Below, one piece after another: positions 1 through 5,445 of a DNA stretch of 5,927 nt. The first letter of the stretch is position 1, and each line of letters starts with the position of its first letter. The translations under genes and the position numbers were made by a program. The notes below the pieces were generated by a model. It worked only from the letters and a program-made list of their open reading frames with translations. It did no database searches and was not told the DNA's origin. The DNA is taken from positions 1-5,927 of the forward strand of contig JAUYMX010000158.1 of NCBI GenBank assembly GCA_030699345.1, written 5' to 3'. This DNA comes from Methylococcaceae bacterium. Lineage in GTDB: Bacteria > Pseudomonadota > Gammaproteobacteria > Methylococcales > Methylomonadaceae.

Positions 1-279
1 GGCGCGATTGATGAAACTTTAGCCGAGTTTGTTGACCGTCCTGTGGATATGGTCGATCCTGTCGAGCGCGCTATTTTAAGAATTGGTGCCTACGAGTTAC
101 TGCAACGCCTTGATATGCCTTATCGCGTTGTGCTCAACGAAAGCATCAATCTTGCCAAACACTTTGGTGCAGACGGCAGTCATAAATACGTTAACGGCAT
201 TTTAGATAAAATCGCCCAGCAAATACGGGCGGTGGAAATCAAAGCCAAATTGTCAGGTAAACAGTCATTGTGTCAGTAA
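1..279 (+). CDS. nusB: Transcription antitermination factor NusB, 3' part
   Basis: The frame is open from base 1 and ends at TAA 277–279, so only the C-terminal 92 residues are present; the family is usually about 140–150 residues, and the start lies left of the window. The visible part is the typical NusB C-terminal half: the PVERAILRIGAYEL helix, then the PYRVVLNESINLAKHFG segment, then KYVNGILDKIA near the end. NusB binds boxA RNA together with NusE (ribosomal protein S10) and supports antitermination of rRNA operons in the cytoplasm. The gene overlaps thiL by 10 bp, which fits the common ribH–nusB–thiL–pgpA order in gammaproteobacteria. Identification rests on recognised motifs and on neighbours. 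Confidence 0.95.
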   Translation, partial: GAIDETLAEFVDRPVDMVDPVERAILRIGAYELLQRLDMPYRVVLNESINLAKHFGADGSHKYVNGILDKIAQQIRAVEIKAKLSGKQSLCQ

Positions 280-1205
280 CTGTATTTTGCTTGATTGAGC
301 GTTTTTTTACCCAGCCACAAACTCGCAACGCCAGCACCCGTTTGGGTGTTGGTGATGATTGCGCCTTGTTGTCTATCCCAGCAGGGCACGAGTTGGCAGT
401 CACTACCGACACCATGGTAGAGAATGTACATTTTTTTGCCGATACCGATCCTGAACAACTCGGGCATAAATTGCTGGCAGTTAATTTGAGCGATCTTGCC
501 AGTATGGGCGCTAAACCTGTCGCGGTGCTGTTGGCGTTAACGTTGCCCAAGGTTGATGAGCAATGGTTAACGTCTTTTGCCAAAGGATTTTTAGCGCTGG
601 CTGAACAATACAACGTTGATTTGATTGGTGGGGATACCACCTCGGGGCCATTAACGTTAACCGTGCAAGCCCTGGGTGTTGTGCCGCAAGGTCAAGCTCT
701 GCGGCGGTCAGGAGCAAAAGCCGGTGATTACATCTGTTTAACCGGCGCGATCGGCGATGCTGGCTTGGGTTTAAAAATCAATCAGGGCTACTCATGCCCA
801 AATCCTGAATCTGCCTTAAAGCAATTCAACCAGCCAGAGCCGCAAATTGCCGCAGGTCTTGAGTTATTAGGTTGCGCCAATGCCTGCATCGACATTTCCG
901 ACGGTCTGTCTAGCGATTTGGGGCATATCCTGGAACAAAGCCAAGTCGGTGCGTGTATCTATTGGCAAGCGCTGCCGTTATCCGATGCCGTTAAAGCGTA
1001 CATTGAAGACACCGGCGATTGGCAGATGCCGCTGGTGTCTGGTGACGATTACCAACTGTGCTTCACTATCAGCCCCGATCATGTCGATCAGTTAACCATC
1101 GATTGCATCAAAATCGGTGTTATCGAAGCCGAATCCGGCTTGCGGCTGAATAAATCCGGCATTATTACTTCTCTACAGGCCAAAGGTTTTGAGCATTTTT
1201 CTTAA
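270..1205 (+). CDS. thiL: Thiamine-monophosphate kinase ThiL
   Basis: ThiL phosphorylates thiamine monophosphate with ATP to thiamine diphosphate, the active cofactor, as the last step of thiamine synthesis in the cytoplasm. The 311 residues are close to the family's usual 320. Visible family motifs, in order: GVGDDCALL (residues 26–34) and TTDTMVENVHF (45–55), which form the metal/ATP site; NLSDLASMGAKP (72–83); DLIGGDTTSG (117–126); GDYICLTGAIGDAGLGL (152–168); CIDISDGLSSDLGHIL (206–221); and SGDDYQLCF (257–265). The GTG start at 270 lies inside the end of nusB and places LIERFF at the usual distance from the N-terminus; a weak CAGG sits upstream. The 3' end overlaps pgpA by 17 bp. No key motif is missing. 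Confidence 0.96.
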   Translation: MSVTVFCLIERFFTQPQTRNASTRLGVGDDCALLSIPAGHELAVTTDTMVENVHFFADTDPEQLGHKLLAVNLSDLASMGAKPVAVLLALTLPKVDEQWLTSFAKGFLALAEQYNVDLIGGDTTSGPLTLTVQALGVVPQGQALRRSGAKAGDYICLTGAIGDAGLGLKINQGYSCPNPESALKQFNQPEPQIAAGLELLGCANACIDISDGLSSDLGHILEQSQVGACIYWQALPLSDAVKAYIEDTGDWQMPLVSGDDYQLCFTISPDHVDQLTIDCIKIGVIEAESGLRLNKSGIITSLQAKGFEHFS

Positions 1206-1692
1206 CACCCAAGTGGGTAAAAACAAACTAACGCCAAAGCAAATAGTATCCGACCCGGTATTATTTCTGGCGTTTGGCTTTGGTTCCGGTTTAGCCAAAA
1301 AAGCCCCCGGTACCTTTGGCACCTTGGCGGCAGTGCCTTTGTATTTAGCGCTAGTTCAAGCACAAAGCCTAATTGTTTATAGCGTGGTGACGCTGCTAGT
1401 TATCTTGGTCGGCGTGTGGATTTGCGGGCAAGCGGCTGAAAAACTCGGCGAACATGATTTCGGTGGCATCGTCTGGGATGAAATTGCTGGATTGTTAGTC
1501 ACCATGTGGCTGGTACCGTTTACCTGGCAAGCCGTCGCGTTGGGTTTTATCCTGTTTAGGGTGTTCGATATTGTTAAACCTTGGCCGATTCGTTGGATAG
1601 ATCGCCAAGTCCACGGCGGCTTGGGCATCATGCTTGATGACGTATTGGCTGGCGTGTTCGCGGGTGGATTGCTGTTTTTTATTGTCTCGTAA
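1189..1692 (+). CDS. pgpA: Phosphatidylglycerophosphatase A (PgpA)
   Basis: PgpA removes the phosphate from phosphatidylglycerophosphate to give phosphatidylglycerol, an inner-membrane phospholipid. The 167-residue protein carries the family motifs GSGLAKKAPGTFGTLAAVPL (32–51), GGIVWDEIAG (92–101) and FRVFDIVKPWPI (123–134) followed by GGLGIMLDDVLAG (143–155). Hydrophobic stretches around 48–80, 101–124 and 152–166 fit a multi-span membrane protein. The TTG start at 1189 lies inside thiL, with AAAGG too close (two bases) and CAGG at about 10 bases. A GTG at 1213, 7 bp after the thiL stop, is an alternative start that would drop eight residues and keep every motif, so the exact start is uncertain. 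Translation is likely coupled to thiL. Confidence 0.94.
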   Translation: MSIFLNTQVGKNKLTPKQIVSDPVLFLAFGFGSGLAKKAPGTFGTLAAVPLYLALVQAQSLIVYSVVTLLVILVGVWICGQAAEKLGEHDFGGIVWDEIAGLLVTMWLVPFTWQAVALGFILFRVFDIVKPWPIRWIDRQVHGGLGIMLDDVLAGVFAGGLLFFIVS

Positions 1693-1738
1693 CAGTCCAG
1701 GTATTCTAGTCAGCTGAAATTCTTGCAGAGACCGAATC

Positions 1739-2086
1739 ATGACAAAAACTTCTTATCAAAAGCCATCGCCGCAAACTCAAGAAGAATCGTTGAAAATAGC
1801 CAAAGGAATTCAGCGTCCCGCTCAAACCAAAGAACAAACAAAGCTAATTGCTCAAGGTATCCAGCAAGGAATTGATCTTTATAAAAAACAGCAAAAAGAA
1901 AAAGCCAGGGAATTAAGCAAAAAACGAAAAAAATTATCCAGTCAAAAGGGGCTGTCGATTGAGCAGGATGACCAGGAAATACAAGAAATAATCATATATC
2001 ACCAACACTGGTTGCCTTGGCTGCTTCTGATTCTTACGTGGCTGGGGTTGGGCATTTACTTTATAGGTTATGTTGATCTTCGCTGA
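1739..2086 (+). CDS. DUF2956 family small membrane-anchored protein
   Basis: This 115-residue protein has the DUF2956 look: an N-terminal QKPSPQTQEESLKIAKGIQRP (residues 6–26, with PSPQTQ), then QTKEQTKLIAQGIQQGI (29–45), a very basic Lys-rich helix (about 49–71), an acidic patch (75–83), and one C-terminal hydrophobic segment HWLPWLLLILTWLGLGIYFIG (about 90–110). It is probably a tail-anchored inner-membrane protein with its charged helical part in the cytoplasm. The function of the family is unknown. The ATG at 1739 has GAGA 7 bases upstream. It begins 46 bp after pgpA and may share its transcript, since no terminator is visible between them. The TGA stop lies inside an inverted repeat (2080–2130). 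Confidence 0.88.
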   Translation: MTKTSYQKPSPQTQEESLKIAKGIQRPAQTKEQTKLIAQGIQQGIDLYKKQQKEKARELSKKRKKLSSQKGLSIEQDDQEIQEIIIYHQHWLPWLLLILTWLGLGIYFIGYVDLR

Positions 2087-2130
2087 AAATATTTGCCTCC
2101 TCTAAAGCTCCGTTTCCAGGTTTTCAGCGA
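2080..2130. repeat. Inverted repeat with perfect 10-bp arms across the DUF2956 stop codon
   Basis: TCGCTGAAAA (2080–2089) is the exact reverse complement of TTTTCAGCGA (2121–2130), with 31 bases between. The left arm contains the TGA stop of the DUF2956 gene. There is no T-run after the right arm and the loop is long, so it is a poor intrinsic terminator. It could be an mRNA 3'-end structure or a protein-binding site. Confidence 0.5.
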
Positions 2131-2211
2131 GTAACTGTTTATTGGCTTTGAACAGGGCAATACGCGGTCGAATGCATCGCTGGCAAGCTCAAACAAAAAT
2201 CCGATGCAGAT
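2102..2211 (-). pseudogene. Possible decayed 3' end of an unidentified gene
   Basis: On the minus strand one frame reads ICIGFLFELASDAFDR (2211 down to about 2164), and a second frame, starting about 2161, continues IALFKANKQLLAENLETEL before a TAG stop at 2104–2102. Joined by restoring one base near 2161–2163, they give one continuous, protein-like, charged helical C-terminus. Either piece alone is broken. I do not recognise the family, and upstream of about 2211 the reading loses protein character. The call rests only on how natural the joined sequence looks; chance is a real alternative. Confidence 0.25.
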
Positions 2212-2216
2212 TTTAC

Positions 2217-2281
2217 GGCAGCTTGAGTTCGATCCATAAGCGCGGTTCGCCTGTTTCTGGGAGCTATGTCTACAAGCTGCC
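2217..2281. repeat. Inverted repeat with perfect 9-bp arms
   Basis: GGCAGCTTG (2217–2225) is exactly complementary to CAAGCTGCC (2273–2281), with a 47-base interior. It lies directly before the perfect hairpin at 2292–2322. The two together could be part of a structured RNA or a small non-autonomous repeat, but no target duplication is visible. Confidence 0.4.
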
Positions 2282-2291
2282 ATTCAAAATG

Positions 2292-2322
2292 TAAGTGCGA
2301 TTAGTTTACGTAATCGCACTTA
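2292..2322. terminator. Perfect 12-bp-stem hairpin, probable bidirectional terminator
   Basis: TAAGTGCGATTA (2292–2303) pairs perfectly with TAATCGCACTTA (2311–2322) around a 7-base loop. On the + strand it is followed by TTTAAG; on the - strand by a spacer and TTTT (2286–2289). It sits between the + strand operon and the - strand cohesin gene, where a shared terminator is expected. The T-tracts are short, so its strength as a terminator is uncertain. Confidence 0.6.
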
Positions 2323-2357
2323 TTTAAGCCAAGATCTCTATAAAACCGACACCTCAA

Positions 2358-2417
2358 GTAGCCTGCTCATCGCCGGTTTAATCAATAGAGCGAAAATCGC
2401 TTTGGCTATTAGGCTAC
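2358..2417 (-). other. Nested 3'-UTR stem structure of the cohesin gene
   Basis: GTAGCCT (2358–2364) pairs with AGGCTAC (2411–2417), which includes the TAA stop (2409–2411) of the cohesin gene. Inside it a second stem, AGCGA (2389–2393) with TCGCT (2397–2401), has a 3-base loop. In the minus-strand mRNA this would fold right at and after the stop codon. There is no adjacent T-run, so stability or processing is as likely a role as termination. Confidence 0.35.
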
Positions 2418-3029
2418 CGACTTTCTTGCTTTATTTTTTTTCATGCCAAATACTGCTAACAGCCCTGGCGCGAACAACAATGCTGAGGCGGGTAGAGGTA
2501 CCGGGGCAGCAGTTATGTGAACAGTACCGCCCGTTACACCAGTGGCAGGTCCACTACCATCTGAGAGAAACAACAGCTGTGAAGGTGATACAGCATCAGC
2601 GGTTATGCTCAAGAAATTCCCCTGGCTGATGTTAAGCGCCTTGAACTTGACAGTACCCAGCAAGGTAGGGGTTGTGATGTTTAAACCAGTAGCTGATAGA
2701 GTGCTTTCGGCAAAGTGGATTCGTCCCAAGGTCGCACCCACACCAGGAGTAATGGTGCTTGCGAAGCTTTCGGTATCATCGCCAAAAATATTGCCACTCG
2801 TCAGCAACTGCGCGGAAAGATTGCTGCTGTTGTAGGTCAGATCGAAATCAAAGCCCGCTAAATCATTAACATCATTGACATAGATATTGGCATCAAATAT
2901 CGAGTTCTTGGCGGCCGAGTAGATGTTTTGGCCATTAGGAAATTGAAGATTTATCGTGGCCGCTTCGGTTGTTTGGAATAAGCCGACGAATGTCAAGGCC
3001 ATCAGTTTGGTCAGTAAATGTTTGTTCAT
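2409..3029 (-). CDS. Cohesin-domain protein with PEP-CTERM (VPLPA-type) sorting tail
   Basis: This 206-residue exported protein has three parts. Residues 1–23 are a signal peptide: basic HLLTK, a hydrophobic LMALTFVGLF core, and likely cleavage after TEA. Residues about 24–172 resemble a cohesin domain: DANIYVNDVNDLAGFDFDLTYNSSNLSA (46–73) matches the usual 'LAGF-F-L-YD-S-L' strand pair, followed by LGTVKFKAL (124–132), ITADAVSP (142–149) and TGGTVHI (166–172). Residues 177–203 are a sorting signal: VPLPAS, a short hydrophobic helix (183–195), then KKNKARK. In PEP-CTERM systems this tail is recognised by an exosortase in the inner membrane; none is encoded here. ATG 3029–3027 has ACGGAA six bases upstream. 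The dockerin-bearing gene lies directly upstream on the same strand, so I infer that this is an envelope receptor for dockerins. Binding is not shown. Confidence 0.85.
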   Translation of the reverse strand: MNKHLLTKLMALTFVGLFQTTEAATINLQFPNGQNIYSAAKNSIFDANIYVNDVNDLAGFDFDLTYNSSNLSAQLLTSGNIFGDDTESFASTITPGVGATLGRIHFAESTLSATGLNITTPTLLGTVKFKALNISQGNFLSITADAVSPSQLLFLSDGSGPATGVTGGTVHITAAPVPLPASALLFAPGLLAVFGMKKNKARKSVA

Positions 3030-3050
3030 AAAGATTCCGTAGAAGTAAGT

Positions 3051-3076
3051 AAAAGCCGAGGCAAATTGCCCCGGCT
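3051..3076 (-). terminator. Intrinsic terminator after the dockerin gene
   Basis: On the minus strand, bases 3076–3054 form AGCCGGGGCAA / TTGCCTCGGCT, a GC-rich stem with one G·U pair and an AATTT-type loop, followed by TTTTACTTACTT. It starts 24 bases after the dockerin stop codon and ends only about 24 bases before the cohesin ATG. This is a good rho-independent terminator shape with a short T-run, so partial read-through into the cohesin gene is plausible. Confidence 0.7.
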
Positions 3077-3100
3077 AGGCTAAGCAAAATAAGAAGTGGA

Positions 3101-4336
3101 TTATGGTGTTGGAGTAACCACTGCGCATTTTGTCAACGTACATAGTGAAACCGCTTTTCTATAATCGATGATATTGACTCTCAAATCACCATTCAGATCG
3201 GCTGGATCTTTTGCCGCGACTACTTGACCGTATTTCGCTTTGATAGTATTCAAATCATTCATATCGATGTCACTATCACCATCCGTATCGCCAGGGCCGG
3301 TTACCTTGACGGTAAAGGCTTTTGACGTAGTCTTGTTATCAGCATCGTTTGCCGAGACGGTAAAGTTAAACACGCCGACTTTGGATGGCACACCGGATAA
3401 TAGGCCAGTAGTTGAGGCGAGTGTCAAACCATTGGGTAGCGCGCCTGCGCTGATGTCGGTCACGTAAGGGGTGTTGCCGCCGCTAACGGTAGGTCGCTCT
3501 GGAAACACTTCATTCACCTTGCCATTTTGCAGTGCATCGACTGTAACAAAAGGTGTAATAGCCAGAAATTCCGTCATTTGCGAGCCCTGATAAGCGCCGA
3601 CGATTTCTGCGGTTGAACAATCAAAATCATAAGAGTCGCCGTTGGCATCGGTTACGCCTACGATACCATCGCCGTGCAGGTTATCCGGTCCGACCTTGTC
3701 GCACATGGCTTCGCCTTTTTCTCCATCAATGGATCCAGCCGGGCCGCCGTAGGCATAAAACTCATAACGGCGAGTGACGGCTTCTTCAGCGTTGTTGCCC
3801 ATGCTGTCGGCACCGCCGGTTAGTTCTGACTTGGCAGAACTGCCACCGTTTTGTGATTGCAACAGATACCACTCGGATTCCACTTCGTCGGGTTCACCGT
3901 TGGTCCAGTCTGCAAGGCCGTCACCGTCATGGTCATCACTGATTAGATCACCCAAGGCCAATACGCGGGCTCTATGTGTAGTGGTCTTGATGACCTTGAC
4001 CCAACTGGGTTCGCCAAATTCTTTAACAATGGCTTGCGGAACAATTGGGGCGGGTATAGTGGCCACGACTTGTGCCGGAATGTTGGCTGTTGGCGGGGTG
4101 TAATTGAAGACCGGAATGTTTAACTGTAGCGCAGGGCCAATGATCAGTTTGCCGCTAGCATCCTTGACCAGCCAGTTGTACTTGACCGCGCTGTAGGGTG
4201 CGGTGCTTCCATAGGCAAAATGCACCCCGAAATGTTCGCATCCTACGTTTTTGCTTAAGTCGTAGCAATAAAGTGTGCTGTTTGCCGGATAGGGATTGGT
4301 AAAAGCGCCCCCTTGTTCATAACGGAAAATTTCAAG
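3101..4336 (-). pseudogene. Dockerin type I / putative-Ig domain protein, 5' end removed by IS
   Basis: The open frame runs from 4336 to TAA 3103–3101 (411 codons) with no ATG start. Upstream of the first usable codon, GTG 4225–4223, 37 codons still read as protein (LEIFRYEQGGAFTNPYPANS, then CYDLSKN), so that GTG is internal and lacks a ribosome site. Numbering from the GTG: a Pro-rich stretch (38–66); calcium-type Asp motif DDHDGDGLADW (97–107); EVESEWYLLQ (114–123); a putative Ig (He_PIG) domain at about 244–308 with ALPNGLTL and TGLLSGVP; then a complete type I dockerin, loops DTDGDSDIDMND (313–324) and DLNGDLRVNIID (343–354). The tail has two Cys (362, 367). A signal peptide was presumably lost with the 5' end. 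Dockerins bind cohesins, and a cohesin-like gene lies next door. The remnant begins immediately beside the IS3 element. The function of the Ig-containing body is unknown. Confidence 0.82.
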
Positions 4337-4362
4337 CTAGTTGTCGCCTCAGTGTAAATTTA

Positions 4363-5445
4363 TTATGCGGTTATTTTGTTCTGGTTGGTACGCTCCTGAG
4401 TGGTTTTATGTTGGGTTTCGGCATGATCTGGATTCAAATGAACCGTATGGATTCTGTTCCAGTTACGGGTGTTTTTACTCCAGCGGCGTGGATACAAAGC
4501 TCGGGCGGCTTCATACAACGTTTTGCGTTGCGCTAACAGCATCTCGTCCAAACCGGCATGGCGTTGCGCCGGGGTCACAAAACCAATGGCGCTATGCCGA
4601 TGCTCCTGGTTGTACCAGCACACTAAATCGGTGACCCATTCACGCGCACTGCGCAGGTCGGCAAAGGGTTTTAACGGGTATTGCGGCCGATATTTCAAGG
4701 TTTTGAACAGTGATTCTGAATACGGATTATCGTTGCTGACCGCCGGTCGACTGAATGAGGGCATGATGCCAAGCCGTTGCAAGGTCGCCAGCATGGTGGC
4801 GCCTTTCATGGGGCTGCCGTTGTCGGAATGCAGGATGACTTGTCCAGGCAGCAAGCCTTCGCATTGAACAATATCGCGCAAAAGCGCACTGGCGCATTCG
4901 CTGCTTTCTGCCTCAAACACCTGCCAACCGACGACCTGACGGCTGAAGAGGTCGAGGAACAGGTAGAGATAGAAGAACTGGCCTTTGATGGTCGTCGGCA
5001 GATAGGTAATATCCCAGCTGTAAAGCTGGTTTGGAGTGGTTGCACTCAGTGCTCGGGGCTTGCTGCGCGATTGACTGGGACGTTCGCTGCGGCGGTGTTT
5101 GAGTTGCTTTGCGGCTTTTAGAATACGATAGAAGGTCGATTCGGACGCCAGATAAATACCTTGGTCGGCCAGCCTCGGCACAATCTGACTCGGTGGACAA
5201 TCCGCAAATTCATCGGAATTGGCCACGACCAGGACTTCGGCGCGCTCGGATTCGGTTAGCGCGTGCAACGGCGTGTATTGACGCTGCGGTCGCCGGTCTT
5301 CACTCAGGACTTCACCGGCTTGCCAGCGCTGCACGGTGCGAGGACTCAGGCCCAGCACGGCACAGGCTTGGTCTTGGCGGGCACCTGCGGTAGTCGCCTC
5401 GGCGAGGGAGTCAATCAGATTTTGACGCTGTTGAAGGGATGTCAT
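4363..5445 (-). CDS. IS3-family transposase OrfB (DDE integrase-type)
   Basis: This 360-residue protein catalyses strand transfer of the IS. Residues about 20–45 form a helix-turn-helix (QDQACAVLGLSPRTVQRWQ), 67–115 the usual IS3 N-terminal segment with the SESTFYRIL helix, and 135–300 an RNase H-like rve core. The catalytic triad is visible: D145 in WDITYLP, D208 in LHSDNGSPMKG, E244 in NDNPYSESLFKTLKYRP, with spacings of 62 and 35 residues as in IS3 elements. WYNQEHRHSAIGFVTPAQRHAG (277–298) closes the core. Length is normal to slightly long and no frameshift is seen, so it is probably active. Its ATG overlaps the orfA stop as ATGA, with GAGG 4 bases upstream. That suggests translational coupling, where many IS3 elements instead use a –1 frameshift to make OrfAB. 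Confidence 0.95.
   Translation of the reverse strand: MTSLQQRQNLIDSLAEATTAGARQDQACAVLGLSPRTVQRWQAGEVLSEDRRPQRQYTPLHALTESERAEVLVVANSDEFADCPPSQIVPRLADQGIYLASESTFYRILKAAKQLKHRRSERPSQSRSKPRALSATTPNQLYSWDITYLPTTIKGQFFYLYLFLDLFSRQVVGWQVFEAESSECASALLRDIVQCEGLLPGQVILHSDNGSPMKGATMLATLQRLGIMPSFSRPAVSNDNPYSESLFKTLKYRPQYPLKPFADLRSAREWVTDLVCWYNQEHRHSAIGFVTPAQRHAGLDEMLLAQRKTLYEAARALYPRRWSKNTRNWNRIHTVHLNPDHAETQHKTTQERTNQNKITA

Larger units (their letters stand above)
2087..2408. other. Intergenic region rich in inverted repeats, between converging genes
   Basis: This 322-bp stretch separates the + strand housekeeping unit from the - strand cohesin gene, and no intact gene is seen in it. It contains inverted repeats at 2080–2130, 2173–2208 (TGCATCG/CGATGCA, 22-base loop), 2217–2281, 2292–2322 and 2358–2417. 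Between 2102 and about 2211, the minus strand reads as a possible degraded coding tail. No tRNA could be folded: a GTTCGATCC string at 2227–2235 resembles a tRNA T-loop, but its flanks do not pair. Confidence 0.6.

Noticed and set aside
1682..1707. Promoter for the DUF2956 gene (TTGTCT … TATTCT)
   Set aside because: The spacing is only 14 bases, and the properly spaced alternative –35 is very poor. Read-through from pgpA is simpler.
2217..2281. tRNA gene, suggested by a GTTCGATCC T-loop-like string
   Set aside because: The T-stem flanks do not pair, and no acceptor or anticodon arm could be found.
2068..2283. 71-codon open frame on the minus strand in the intergenic region
   Set aside because: As one intact frame it overlaps the DUF2956 end, has no ribosome site, and its last third is not protein-like. 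Only the frameshifted reading in 2102–2211 has any merit.
2402..2835. Plus-strand open frames opposite the cohesin gene
   Set aside because: They are shadows of a well-supported minus-strand gene and have no recognisable motifs.
4223..4225. GTG as the genuine start of the dockerin gene
   Set aside because: There is no ribosome site, the protein would lack a signal peptide, and the coding-like frame continues 37 codons further upstream to the IS junction.
4777..5121. Plus-strand open frames inside the IS element
   Set aside because: They lie opposite a complete transposase with its DDE triad and show no independent features.
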